Of a DNA stretch of 64,000 bases, positions 36,668 through 45,655 are shown in pieces. The DNA is taken from positions 124,001-188,000 of the forward strand of contig NZ_RZNH01000002.1 in assembly GCF_013141825.1 (NCBI RefSeq), in the 5' to 3' direction. The notes under the pieces are model-generated. The model saw only the letters and a list, made by a program, of their open reading frames with translations, ran no database searches and was not told where the DNA came from. The stretch's first letter is position 1, and every line of letters starts with the position of its first letter. Position numbers and translations under genes: made by a program. The stretch is from Marinifilum caeruleilacunae. GTDB lineage: Bacteria; Bacteroidota; Bacteroidia; Bacteroidales; Marinifilaceae.

Positions 36668-37750
36668 TTATTTTTTAATCGATCGCAAAATTTGAACCGC
36701 TTCCTTTTTTAAACTTTCATAATCTTCCTCTCGGATATCCATAATCATTTCCACTCCAATTTCATTTTGAATGGTGTGAAAAACAATTACGGTATGCTTC
36801 TTTTTCTGATCATCGCTATAGGAACCCAGGTAACCCATCGAATTTTCCAATGAAAACAGCTCTTGCTCTTTCGCAATAACCTTATGAATATCAACTGTCA
36901 ATCGCCTTCTTTTGTAAGATGAATAATCCAGCAATTTCTGATCGGCCCCAATGTATTCCATAGACAAGATACAGTTTGGAGTAACACCACTAATCAAATT
37001 TTGACTTTCTCCATTTCTCGCAAAAAGGAAGTGCATGATTTCTTCTTCCTTAAACTGATCGGTAAGGCACCAATTTCCTTTCGGGAAAGCAATTTGAATA
37101 TCCGGTCCTTCGATAAAAAAGCTTTTTTGATATGATTCTTTACCCGTAAGTTCACCTCGATCAGACCAATAGGTCCATTTCCCTACTTTTTTTCCATTTT
37201 TAAAATTTCCTCTTTGAGAAACCTTACCATTTGAGTGATAATAAGCCGCTGGACCATTTAAAGTATCATTTTTAAAATTCACTGAAAGACTTGCCTTTCC
37301 ATTTTGATAATATTCAAGATACAATCCGTTAGCAATGTGCTTGCTTGCAACAAAATCCCGAAATAATTTACCATCCTCATCCCACAATCGCACATTACCT
37401 TCCTGTTTTCCCTTTTCATAGGTAAACATTCTTTTGCGATTCCCGTTGGGATAGTATTCGATACACTTGCCATCTTCAATGGCAAGATCATGAAATCCTT
37501 CCTCGTACAGTCTTTCCCATACAATTTCATTTGCAATTCGCGAATACTCCGTTTCGGAGAGTAATTCGCCAGAAATCGTATAATCTTTTACCTGGTATTT
37601 ACCCCCTTTAATAGGATAGATCAGACTGTAGTAGGTGGCTTCTGATTTTTCAACATTCAACCAATTGTTATCGAAATAGACTTTTTTTTGTCCAAAACTT
37701 ACTGTTGATAGTAAAGTCAGGCAGATCAATAGGCTTATCATTGCTTTCAT
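36668..37750 (-). CDS. Exported MORN-repeat (YwqK-type) protein
   Basis: 360 residues with a signal peptide (about 1-19, ending SFGQ) and at least four MORN_2-type repeats between about 70 and 210 (patterns ECYPNGNRKRMFTYEKGKQEG-like: Y(Y/H)xNGK, FKNGxxxG). Such repeats are often annotated as YwqK-family antitoxins in Bacteroidota, but nothing here suggests a toxin partner. The C-terminal 150 residues are unassigned. The start is placed at the internal ATG giving MKAMISLLICLTLLS; the 25 residues upstream are not signal-like. Confidence 0.85.
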   Translation of the reverse strand: MKAMISLLICLTLLSTVSFGQKKVYFDNNWLNVEKSEATYYSLIYPIKGGKYQVKDYTISGELLSETEYSRIANEIVWERLYEEGFHDLAIEDGKCIEYYPNGNRKRMFTYEKGKQEGNVRLWDEDGKLFRDFVASKHIANGLYLEYYQNGKASLSVNFKNDTLNGPAAYYHSNGKVSQRGNFKNGKKVGKWTYWSDRGELTGKESYQKSFFIEGPDIQIAFPKGNWCLTDQFKEEEIMHFLFARNGESQNLISGVTPNCILSMEYIGADQKLLDYSSYKRRRLTVDIHKVIAKEQELFSLENSMGYLGSYSDDQKKKHTVIVFHTIQNEIGVEMIMDIREEDYESLKKEAVQILRSIKK

Positions 37751-37796
37751 AGTGTCTGGTTTTTTGTTCTTGCAACAATTTTCATTCCTAAACTTA

Positions 37797-38618
37797 CTAT
37801 TTTTCTTTCTTTCTTGCATTTTCATGAAACTGCAAGTGCCTTAAGCCATTCAATATACCATCATCGGTATAAAAATTCCAGAAATAATCGAACCTGTGTT
37901 CCACGCCATGTAGTACTTCAAATTCATGTGCAATATCGTGTTCCGATAGAAAATCGTGCAAATCGAAAATGCATCTTCGGTTTTTGGTTTTCACAAAACT
38001 ATCTTCTGTTCCTATTTCCAATCTTAAAGGTACATCTCTATCTTTTAATGCATCCAAATTTTCAAGCGCAAGTTGCTTATTTGCTGCCAAAGTATAATCG
38101 CTCACATAGCCCATACCTACTACCGATACAAACTTTCCGGGATATTTTAAATAGTAATGAATGGCTCCTGCTGCCCCTCTCGAATGTCCTTCTATGGAAA
38201 TGCTATTGGGAAGCGTTCCAGCCTTAAAGTTCTTTTGGCAATATGCAATGAACTCTCCCCTTTGTTCTCCCACAATTAGTTTTTCGTTCTCAGCTGTGAA
38301 CCACTGAACATGATCCCGATCATTATCACCCCGAATTCCTGCTATTACCACCGGCTCAATTTCGCCATCCAAAATCCATTGATTTAACTGTGCAGCATTT
38401 ACATACTTATTAAAAGTGCTTTCGTCTCCTCCCTGTCCGTGCATAAAAAGCACCAGTGGATAATCTTCTTCCTTCGACCAGTTGGGAGGCAAATACACAA
38501 AAAAAGGAATCCATGAACGAGATAGACTTTCGAATACAGAGAAATTAATTTCCCCTTTCATGTTATTAAAATCGGAACGTTCATTATAGCTTTCAAAACC
38601 ATATGTAGAGGCTTTCAT
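37797..38618 (-). CDS. Alpha/beta-hydrolase fold esterase
   Basis: 273-residue esterase of the alpha/beta-hydrolase fold. Oxyanion segment LFMHGQGGDES near 60, nucleophile elbow GHSRGAAG near 145, acid residue in IGTEDSFV, and His in LHGVEHRFDYFW. It resembles esterase D and feruloyl-esterase-like enzymes. There is no signal peptide, so it is probably cytoplasmic, or exported by another route. Its 3' end lies 46 bases before the MORN gene, so they may be one transcript. Confidence 0.88.
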   Translation of the reverse strand: MKASTYGFESYNERSDFNNMKGEINFSVFESLSRSWIPFFVYLPPNWSKEEDYPLVLFMHGQGGDESTFNKYVNAAQLNQWILDGEIEPVVIAGIRGDNDRDHVQWFTAENEKLIVGEQRGEFIAYCQKNFKAGTLPNSISIEGHSRGAAGAIHYYLKYPGKFVSVVGMGYVSDYTLAANKQLALENLDALKDRDVPLRLEIGTEDSFVKTKNRRCIFDLHDFLSEHDIAHEFEVLHGVEHRFDYFWNFYTDDGILNGLRHLQFHENARKKEK

Positions 38619-38923
38619 AATCAGTAAATTATCAATGTAAAAATTCTTCCTTAGCTTGAATTAATTATCGCAAGAAATGTTGTAACTTCTACAAAACTAA
38701 ACAATATCAACCAATTAAAAACTTTTTCTTGAATCTGAACTTCCACAATATTGGTAATCTCTGAAACAGTGCATATTTAGAAGCTTTCAGTACACCAATA
38801 TTAATTCTCTCTATAAGGGCATAAAGATTACTGATTAATATAATTTGTGCGTTATTCAAATCAATTCTACATTTGTATCGGTTACAAAAACAAAGAAAAA
38901 ATAAACTTTAAAATATTAATAAG
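38619..38923. other. Divergent intergenic region with the peroxiredoxin promoter
   Basis: No gene is supported. The stretch is AT-rich and holds the promoter at 38844-38875, listed separately. I see no clear operator for an oxidative-stress regulator. Confidence 0.55.
38844..38875 (+). promoter_or_regulatory. Strong predicted promoter of the peroxiredoxin gene
   Basis: TTTG at 38844-38847 and TACATTTG at 38868-38875 are exactly 20 bases apart, a full match to the Bacteroidota -33/-7 consensus. The leader to the ATG is about 42 bases. This is the best promoter in the window. Confidence 0.8.
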
Positions 38924-39553
38924 ATGCAAACTTTAATCGGAAAAAAAGCACCATCATTCAAGGCAAGTGCAGTAGTTAACGGAAACCAAATCGTTGAAGG
39001 TTTTTCATTAGATCAATTTGTAGGAAAGCAAGAAGTAGTATTCTTCTTCTACCCACTTGATTTTACTTTCGTATGTCCAACTGAGCTGATCGCATTCCAG
39101 GATAAATTGGCTGAGTTTGAAGCTAGAAATGTAGCTGTTGTTGGTTGTTCTGTTGATTCAGAATTCTCTCACTTTGCATGGTTGAATACCCCAAGAAATA
39201 AAGGTGGTATCGAAGGTGTAACTTACCCATTGGTTGCAGATTTGTCTAAAACAATTTCTGAAAACTTTGGTGTATTGGCTTCAGAGTATGATTACGATGC
39301 AGAAGGAAATGCAGTTTCAACCGGAGCTCCTGTTGCTTACCGTGGGTTGTTCTTAATCGACAAACAAGGTGTTGTTCGCCACAGCGTTATTAACGACCTT
39401 CCTTTAGGACGTAATGTTGATGAAGCGATCCGTATGGTTGATGCATTACACCACTTCGAACAAAACGGTGAAGTTTGTCCTGCAAACTGGAGCAAAGGTG
39501 AAGAAGCAATGCAAGCTACTGCTGAAGGTGTTGCTGAGTATCTAAGCAAGTAA
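38924..39553 (+). CDS. 2-Cys peroxiredoxin (AhpC/Prx1 type)
   Basis: Reduces hydrogen peroxide and organic peroxides in the cytoplasm. 209 residues; the peroxidatic Cys is in DFTFVCPTEL near 51 and the resolving Cys in NGEVCPANW near 186; catalytic Arg in the middle of the thioredoxin fold. It is the typical Prx1 type, not the longer AhpC/F type; no ahpF is adjacent. Followed after 62 bases by a superoxide-reductase-like gene, an oxygen-defence pair seen in anaerobes. The strong promoter and codon use suggest high expression. Confidence 0.96.
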   Translation: MQTLIGKKAPSFKASAVVNGNQIVEGFSLDQFVGKQEVVFFFYPLDFTFVCPTELIAFQDKLAEFEARNVAVVGCSVDSEFSHFAWLNTPRNKGGIEGVTYPLVADLSKTISENFGVLASEYDYDAEGNAVSTGAPVAYRGLFLIDKQGVVRHSVINDLPLGRNVDEAIRMVDALHHFEQNGEVCPANWSKGEEAMQATAEGVAEYLSK

Positions 39554-39615
39554 TTTACAAAATCAAATAATCTCTTATACCGTTTTATTACGGTTCATAT
39601 CAAAAAAACAATATC

Positions 39616-39996
39616 ATGAAAATTAATACATACCAGGATATCACCACTATCGATGGTGAAGCAAAAAAAGACTATATCGACAGACACTCTGCTTTCATTC
39701 ACTGTGATGAATCAGCAAAGAAAGGTGAAAAATTCAAGGTAAAAGTAAAAATAGGTGATGCTTATGCTCATCCAGATGATTTCGATCATTACGTAGCATG
39801 GGTACAATTGTGGGATGGCGAAAAAATGTTAACTCAGGCTAACTTCTCATCAGGTGTTCTTGGTGGAGAAGCTAACCAAACAGAAGTTGATTTTTATGTA
39901 GTTCCATCTCGTAAAATGAAATTAACTGCCACTGCTTTCTGTACAAAGCACGGTTTATGGCATTCAGATGAGAAACTAGTTGAAGTTTCAGAATAA
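39616..39996 (+). CDS. Superoxide-reductase-like (class II SORL) protein
   Basis: 126-residue protein of the class II superoxide reductase (neelaredoxin) family, which reduces superoxide to peroxide without making oxygen. Iron ligands expected of the family are present: His24, His52 (AHPDDF), His58 (DHYVAW), Cys109 and His112 (AFCTKHGLW). The usual Glu-Lys before the first His is changed to Asp22-Arg23, so the positively charged residue that guides superoxide is Arg. Adjacent to the peroxiredoxin, which can remove the peroxide formed. Activity is inferred from the ligand set. Confidence 0.9.
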   Translation: MKINTYQDITTIDGEAKKDYIDRHSAFIHCDESAKKGEKFKVKVKIGDAYAHPDDFDHYVAWVQLWDGEKMLTQANFSSGVLGGEANQTEVDFYVVPSRKMKLTATAFCTKHGLWHSDEKLVEVSE

Positions 39997-40014
39997 CAAT
40001 TTCATAGATTTGTA

Positions 40015-40046
40015 AAAAAGGGAAACCGTTTGGTTTCCCTTTTTCT
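40015..40046. terminator. Bidirectional terminator between the SOR-like and S9 genes
   Basis: AAAAAGGGAAACC and GGTTTCCCTTTTT form a 13-bp perfect stem with a 4-base loop and T runs on both strands. Confidence 0.92.
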
Positions 40047-40052
40047 TTTTTA

Positions 40053-41969
40053 TTATTTCGATTCCTTCTTTTCCATCAGGTATTTATCAAGGAAGGTAAC
40101 AATCTGACCATATCCTTTGATCTCATTTTCCTTTTTCAGGAAGCCATGTCCTTCATCGGGGAATACAATGTATTCAACTGGAACATTGTTTTTCTTCACC
40201 GCTTCAACAATTTCATCCGATTCAACCTGAAGCACTCGTACGTCGTTTGCTCCTTGCAGAACCATTAATGGCTTAGTAACCTTATCAGCAAAAAACAGAG
40301 GCGATTTGTTATACAGGGCCACAGAATCTGCCGTGAAAGGATCGCCCATTTCGGCATATAAAGCTTTACGGAACGATTCCCAGTATGGAGGAATTGACTT
40401 TAGCGTACGCAACCAATTGGTTACTCCAAAAATATTAACACCAACCTTAAATTCTTCCGGAGCATAAGTTAAGGCTGCCATGGTCATGTAACCACCATAC
40501 GATCCTCCAATAATTCCAATTTTATCAGCATCAACAACGCCAGTATTGATTAGGAATTTCTTTGCCCAAATGCAATCTTTCAAATCAACATCTCCATGTT
40601 TTTTATCATCCATTGCATAGAATTTTTTACCATATCCGCTACTTCCACGATTATTAACAGCCAAAACAGCATAGCCCTGGTTCACCATGTATTGAATCAG
40701 CGAAAAATAACCTACTCTTGATTGTCCACCTGGTCCACCATGTACCCAAACCAAAGCAGGAACTTTATGGTCTGCACTGGCAACTTTGGGTTGATAATAG
40801 ATGGCAGGGATTTGCAAGCCATCGAAGGATTCATATCGAATTACTTCTGCTTCAACCAAATTGTTTGGATCAATCTCAGGGTTTAAAGTGTTGGTTAACT
40901 TTTTAGCTTCTTTATCGCCCATATCAAATACATAAATATTATTTGGCGATACGGATGTACCAACTACCAATCGTCCGCGTTGCTCATCTCTGGTTAATCG
41001 AATCGATTTGATATCTCCTCCAGAAATTTCAGGCAACTTCACCTCTTTTCCCGAAGCAATATCGAAAACTTTGATGTTGGTTTTACCATCCTCGTTAATT
41101 CCAATAACACGATAGGTTTCGTTAAAGCTATGGTATGCATACCAAACATCCCAGTTTGTTTTGTATACCAAGCTCTTTTCTCCCGTTTTTATATCGTATT
41201 TGTTTAGGTATACGAAATCCGAATCCTCGTTACACAGATAATACAAATAGTTGTTATCCAAGCTGAAAAACTGAGGATCGTAGGTAGCATCGCCAAAATG
41301 TTCCGAAATGTGAGTTCTCTTGCCAGTTCTTCGGTCGTACAAATACATTTCATTATTTGTGGTAGTAATACTCTGTGTTAATGCTAAATATCTGTTATTT
41401 GAACTTTTAGCTGCAACATCGAAACCATCGCGATTTGTATACAATAATTTGGCGTTTGCTTTGCCATCCATTACCGATTCAACACTAAGTTGATACAAAT
41501 CCATGAATTTTGCATCTCGTTTGTTACATTGGTAATAAAATGATTTTTCGTCGCGATCCCAGCCCCAGAAACTTGCCCTGGCATTTTCGAATGGAGTAAG
41601 GTCAGTAATGTTACCTTCTTCATCTCTCATGTAAATATGGCTGTTCTCATTTCCACCCTGGTCCGCTGAAAATAAAACCTTATCGCTATTTGGGAAGTAC
41701 GATATGGCAAAGTAAGATTCCTTGTCGGAAGAGGTGAGTTGCTTTTGCGGAGATCCGTCTACAGGAATTTCGAAAAGATTGTAAATTCCCGTTTCATTGC
41801 TACTTACCAATAATTTCGATTTATCAGAAGAAAATGATCCTCCGCTTACATTCACATTTTTGTAAAATTGTTCGATACTGTAAGAAGGTATCGATACTTT
41901 CTCTTTGGCTGGCTCACATGCAATAAGAGCAAGAACAAAGACCAATAAAGTCAGATAATTACGTGTCAT
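40053..41969 (-). CDS. S9 family prolyl oligopeptidase, lipoprotein
   Basis: Serine peptidase of 638 residues in the DPP4/acylaminoacyl-peptidase branch. It starts with a lipoprotein signal (LALIAC, Cys at about 18), then a seven-bladed WD40-like propeller (about 45-370) and the alpha/beta-hydrolase domain (about 400-638). The catalytic Ser is in GIIGGSYGGYMT near 500, the Asp in LQGANDVRVL and the His in DEGHGF near 620. It probably degrades peptides at the periplasm or cell surface. Single gene. Confidence 0.95.
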   Translation of the reverse strand: MTRNYLTLLVFVLALIACEPAKEKVSIPSYSIEQFYKNVNVSGGSFSSDKSKLLVSSNETGIYNLFEIPVDGSPQKQLTSSDKESYFAISYFPNSDKVLFSADQGGNENSHIYMRDEEGNITDLTPFENARASFWGWDRDEKSFYYQCNKRDAKFMDLYQLSVESVMDGKANAKLLYTNRDGFDVAAKSSNNRYLALTQSITTTNNEMYLYDRRTGKRTHISEHFGDATYDPQFFSLDNNYLYYLCNEDSDFVYLNKYDIKTGEKSLVYKTNWDVWYAYHSFNETYRVIGINEDGKTNIKVFDIASGKEVKLPEISGGDIKSIRLTRDEQRGRLVVGTSVSPNNIYVFDMGDKEAKKLTNTLNPEIDPNNLVEAEVIRYESFDGLQIPAIYYQPKVASADHKVPALVWVHGGPGGQSRVGYFSLIQYMVNQGYAVLAVNNRGSSGYGKKFYAMDDKKHGDVDLKDCIWAKKFLINTGVVDADKIGIIGGSYGGYMTMAALTYAPEEFKVGVNIFGVTNWLRTLKSIPPYWESFRKALYAEMGDPFTADSVALYNKSPLFFADKVTKPLMVLQGANDVRVLQVESDEIVEAVKKNNVPVEYIVFPDEGHGFLKKENEIKGYGQIVTFLDKYLMEKKESK

Positions 41970-42140
41970 AACTATTTTAATGAAGATTAAAAATACTTTT
42001 GATTCAAGTATCGAGAATGGTGTCCGGACATAAATTTATAACAATGAATTGGCTTTACAAAATATTTTTAATAAGGTCCAAACTTGAGCCATTCATTAAT
42101 ATATTAGGCTCTGTAAACTGTCTAATCAATTCAAAAGCTA

Positions 42141-42148
42141 TATATTTG
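42141..42148 (+). promoter_or_regulatory. Predicted -7 box of the phosphofructokinase gene
   Basis: TATATTTG matches TAnnTTTG; the ATG follows 17 bases later, so the leader would be very short. No good -33 TTG is seen. Confidence 0.5.
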
Positions 42149-42164
42149 CCGAATCTTTATAAAA

Positions 42165-43409
42165 ATGATATTTGATACTAAAGTAGATATGAAAGATTCT
42201 GTTGTTATTTTGTGTGGTGGAGGTCCTGCTCCGGGAATTAATACTGTGATTAGCAGTGTTGGTAAAGTATTCTTAAGAAATGGTTATCGAGTAATCGGTT
42301 TACATGAAGGTTACAAAGGATTATTCTCTGAAGATCGTAAGATGGAAGAACTTGATTTTGTGACTCTTGACGCAATTTTCACCAAAGGTGGTTCTCACCT
42401 GAAAATGAGCCGATTTAAACCAAAAGATAGTGACTTTTCTACCAAATTCTTCGTAGATAACAATGTAAAACTTTTGGTAACAGTAGGTGGAGACGACACC
42501 GCTTCTACTGCAAACAGAATTAGCAAATATCTGGCAGAAAATAATGTAAGCATTTCAAATATTCACGTACCTAAAACCATCGATAACGATCTTCCATTGC
42601 CAGAAGGAAGTCCAACATTTGGATTCCATTCTGCCAAAGATGAAGGTGTAAAGATTGCCACTACCGTGTACGAAGATGCAAGAACATCTCAAAACTGGTT
42701 CGTATTGGCAGCGATGGGACGTGAAGCTGGTCACCTTGCATTCGGCATTGGTGCGGCATGTCATTTCCCAATGATCATTATTCCAGAAATGTTCAACAAA
42801 ACTGCAATTTCGGCAGAGAAAATTGCCCAATTGGTAATTTCATCTATCGTTAAACGTAGAATTCTAGGTTTAAACTATGGTGCTGCTGTAATTAGTGAAG
42901 GTGTTTTCCACTTTATGAGCGATGAAGAAATTGAAAGTACAGGAGTTAACTTTACTTACGATGCTCACGGTCACCCTGAATTGTTCAATGTAAGTAAGTC
43001 TCATGTTTTCAACATGTTGATACAGCGCAAAATGAAATCTTACGGATTAAATATCGGTACACGCCCTGTTGAATTGGGATTCGGATTGCGTTGTTGTCGC
43101 CCGATTGGATTTGACTTGAGCCTTTGTACTCTTCTTGGCGATGGAGTATACAGCCTGTTTAAGCAAGGTCATTCGAAATGTATGGTAACTGTCGATCCAA
43201 AAGGTGATGTTTCTCCTCTTTTCCTAAAAGATGTAGAAGATGAAAATGGAAAAGTAAAACCTCGTTTGGTAGATGTGAACTGTCAGAAGGTTCAATCGGT
43301 TGTAAATTACAATCTTCACTACCTGACAGAAGAAGATGTAGAAGCAGCTAAGGAGTATCTTCCTGATGCAGAAAATTACATTTTCAAGAAGATTCTGAAT
43401 TGGGAATAA
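42165..43409 (+). CDS. pfp: Phosphofructokinase, probably pyrophosphate-dependent
   Basis: Phosphorylates fructose 6-phosphate in glycolysis, 414 residues. The N-terminal GGGPAPGINTVI and GGSHLKMSRF motifs are present. Two positions known to set the phosphoryl donor are of the PPi type: GGDDT, where ATP enzymes have GGDGS, and PKTIDND, with Lys instead of Gly in ATP-type PGTIDND. Other motifs are MGREAGHLAFGIG and the C-terminal domain with GTRPVELGFGLRCCRP. PPi use also allows a reversible reaction. The start could be the second Met at residue 9. Donor inferred, family certain. Confidence 0.93.
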   Translation: MIFDTKVDMKDSVVILCGGGPAPGINTVISSVGKVFLRNGYRVIGLHEGYKGLFSEDRKMEELDFVTLDAIFTKGGSHLKMSRFKPKDSDFSTKFFVDNNVKLLVTVGGDDTASTANRISKYLAENNVSISNIHVPKTIDNDLPLPEGSPTFGFHSAKDEGVKIATTVYEDARTSQNWFVLAAMGREAGHLAFGIGAACHFPMIIIPEMFNKTAISAEKIAQLVISSIVKRRILGLNYGAAVISEGVFHFMSDEEIESTGVNFTYDAHGHPELFNVSKSHVFNMLIQRKMKSYGLNIGTRPVELGFGLRCCRPIGFDLSLCTLLGDGVYSLFKQGHSKCMVTVDPKGDVSPLFLKDVEDENGKVKPRLVDVNCQKVQSVVNYNLHYLTEEDVEAAKEYLPDAENYIFKKILNWE

Positions 43410-43455
43410 TAATAATGAATAATTATTAATGAGTAATTAATAATTGAAAGCATAT

Positions 43456-43491
43456 AAAAAGGCAGTTGTGGTAAATCAACTGCCTTTTTTA
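43456..43491 (+). terminator. Terminator of the phosphofructokinase gene
   Basis: AAAAAGGCAGTTG and CAACTGCCTTTTT form a 12-13 bp stem around a 9-base loop with six T after it. The spacer before it has ATTAATGAGTAATTAATAATTG, another AT-rich repeat-like stretch. Confidence 0.9.
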
Positions 43492-43554
43492 TTTATTTTC
43501 TCTCCATCATTAACCATTAAAAATAGTTCTGAGCAGATTTAAAGACTTATTCAA

Positions 43555-44505
43555 TTATTGTTCCCGTATCTGGTAAAAAACACCTCTCTCCTGCTGCACT
43601 TTTTCAAATCCTTTCAGACTGGCAAGATTGTCAAGGCAACGAGTAACTTCCTCTTCGCACATACCAAGCATACTTATTAAATCCTCCACTGTACAGGGTC
43701 TTCTTGAAATGGTTTCCTTAATTGCTGTTTCGGTATCCGATCTAAATTGGTTTTGTTTTGTTTGTTTCGCTTTCGCGATAATTCTTACATTATCCAACTG
43801 CCAGAAATCCATAACAGCTTGCAATTCCTCTTGTGTTGCACCACGTAGCTTTGCAATGGTTCCTGGACGATCCAGCGTATTTAGCTGAACGATATCTGGT
43901 TTAATCTGTTGAATGGTTTTCTTTAAAGCCTCTAGTTCCTCTTTCTGATCATTATAAGCTGGTAAAATGAACACCTCTAACCAGATCTTGCCTTTAAATT
44001 CTTGTGCAAAATCAATCATTCCCTGTATGTAGGATTCGAAATTGATCTGCTTATGCGGACGGTTAATTTTCCTGAAAACGGGTTCTGTTGCCGCATCCAG
44101 TGATGGCAGTACCAAGTCGGCCTGACCTAAGGCGGCTCTCACTTTTTGATCATGTAAAAGTGTTCCATTGGTGATGATACAAACCGGAATATTTGCCTCA
44201 TTCTGTTTCACGAATGCTATGATCTCTTCCAAATTGGCATTTAATGTTGGCTCGCCCGAGGCCGTAATGGTCACATAATCCGGTGCCTGATTGTTCTCCA
44301 GGTAGTGACTCAACTCTTCTTTTATTTTATCAGCCTCTATATAATCTTCCCGATCGATTGATAAAGTGGTGGTTTTGCCAACTTCGCAATACACACAATC
44401 AATCGAACACACTTTTTTTGGCACCAAATCAACTCCAAGCGACATGCCCAGGCGTCGCGATGGAATTGGGCCAAACAAATATTTATACATTCTCTTCTCA
44501 GTCAT
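43555..44505 (-). CDS. Radical SAM protein (COG0731-like)
   Basis: 316-residue radical SAM enzyme; the CxxxCxxC cluster motif is CSIDCVYC near 33, followed by ITASGEPTLN, the SAM-binding GEPT motif, and the strand ICIITNGTLL. It begins with the family motif FGPIPSRRLGMSLGVDLVP. About 100 C-terminal residues form an extra domain with a winged-helix look. Proteins of this group (COG0731) are commonly annotated only as radical SAM; some relatives act in tRNA wybutosine modification. The reaction is not known. Confidence 0.9.
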   Translation of the reverse strand: MTEKRMYKYLFGPIPSRRLGMSLGVDLVPKKVCSIDCVYCEVGKTTTLSIDREDYIEADKIKEELSHYLENNQAPDYVTITASGEPTLNANLEEIIAFVKQNEANIPVCIITNGTLLHDQKVRAALGQADLVLPSLDAATEPVFRKINRPHKQINFESYIQGMIDFAQEFKGKIWLEVFILPAYNDQKEELEALKKTIQQIKPDIVQLNTLDRPGTIAKLRGATQEELQAVMDFWQLDNVRIIAKAKQTKQNQFRSDTETAIKETISRRPCTVEDLISMLGMCEEEVTRCLDNLASLKGFEKVQQERGVFYQIREQ

Positions 44506-44597
44506 TTCAAAAAATACTTGCAGTTCGTTTCAACCGCTAAATTACTTAGCAAACCTAATGAATTATCTTATGATTTTCTCTCTTTCGCTAAAATTTC

Positions 44598-44605
44598 TAT
44601 TTTTG
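44598..44605 (+). promoter_or_regulatory. Predicted -7 box of purU
   Basis: TATTTTTG matches TAnnTTTG, about 84 bases before the ATG at 44689, in the divergent spacer with the radical SAM gene. Confidence 0.5.
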
Positions 44606-44688
44606 CATCACACACCTATCAAATTCTAACGGACAATTCGTTAATTTTAAGTAAAAACCATCGGTTGTATCCGATTAAATACACGAAT

Positions 44689-45552
44689 ATGTCTGAAAAT
44701 AATGTAAATGCTTATTTACTTTTAACTTGTCCCGACCAGAATGGGATTGTAGCTAAAATCACCCAGTTTATTTACCAAAGTGGAGGCAATATTATTGCCC
44801 TGGACGAACACGTAAACCAAAATCAGGAATTCTTTTCATTTCGTGTAGTTTGGAACATGAAAAACTCCAGCATTCCGGCTTCGGAATTGCATGCTGCATT
44901 CGAACCCTTGGCTCGTGAATTTAATGCTCATTGGAGAATTGAGTTTTCGGGGCAAAAACAGCGCGTGGCAATTTTTGTATCGAAATACGATCACTGTTTA
45001 CAGGAAATATTATGGCGACATAACATGAATGAATATGAAATCGATATTCCTTTGATTATTTCTAATCATCCAGATCTACAGCACATCGCCGATGCTCACA
45101 ATATTCCATATCATGTATTCCCAATCAGTAAAGAAAACAAATTGGAACAGGAAGCAAAAGAGATTGCTTTGCTGAAGGAACATGATATTGATTTAATTGT
45201 TCTGGCCCGCTACATGCAGGTATTGTCGCCAGGCTTTATCAAAGAATATCGGAATAAAATCATCAATATTCACCACTCTTTCCTTCCGGGATTTGTGGGT
45301 GGAAATCCATACAAGCAGGCCTACGAACGTGGTGTTAAAATGATTGGAGCAACCAGCCATTTCGTTACCGAAGATTTAGATGAAGGACCAATTATTGAAC
45401 AAGATATCATGCGTATCACTCATAAGGATACCATTCCTGATTTAATCCGTAAAGGAAGAGATTTGGAACGTATTGTACTTGCGCGGGCTTTAAGCTACAA
45501 AGCGGAGCATCGAATTATTGTAGATGGCAGTCGTACCATTGTTTTTGGTTAG
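44689..45552 (+). CDS. purU: Formyltetrahydrofolate deformylase
   Basis: Hydrolyses 10-formyl-THF to formate and THF, feeding formate to purine synthesis. 287 residues, the normal family length: N-terminal ACT domain (about 8-85; LLLTCPDQNGIVAKIT) and formyltransferase-like domain (about 95-287) with the catalytic set Asn in NIHHSFLPGF, His in the same motif and Asp in FVTEDLDEGPIIEQD. ATG 44689 is used because the family begins with the ACT domain there; the longer frame upstream is non-homologous. Single gene with its own terminator. Confidence 0.96.
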   Translation: MSENNVNAYLLLTCPDQNGIVAKITQFIYQSGGNIIALDEHVNQNQEFFSFRVVWNMKNSSIPASELHAAFEPLAREFNAHWRIEFSGQKQRVAIFVSKYDHCLQEILWRHNMNEYEIDIPLIISNHPDLQHIADAHNIPYHVFPISKENKLEQEAKEIALLKEHDIDLIVLARYMQVLSPGFIKEYRNKIINIHHSFLPGFVGGNPYKQAYERGVKMIGATSHFVTEDLDEGPIIEQDIMRITHKDTIPDLIRKGRDLERIVLARALSYKAEHRIIVDGSRTIVFG

Positions 45553-45571
45553 TTCATTAAAAAAAAATACC

Positions 45572-45602
45572 AAGGGTATCACTTCAAGTGATGCCCTTTT
45601 TC
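45572..45602 (+). terminator. Terminator of purU
   Basis: AAGGGTATCACT and AGTGATGCCCTT pair over 12 bp (one T-G pair) with a 3-base loop and a T run after it. Confidence 0.88.
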
Positions 45603-45655
45603 ATATGCATATCAAGAAAACATTGATTCTTTGATCTATTGAATTAAGACTTCAT

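Noticed and set aside
36668-37750. Antitoxin of a toxin-antitoxin pair
   Set aside because: The YwqK name rests on MORN repeats only; the protein is exported and no toxin gene is near.
44518-44688. N-terminal extension of PurU
   Set aside because: The family begins with the ACT domain at the ATG 44689, and the upstream residues look like translated promoter DNA, including the -7 box at 44598.
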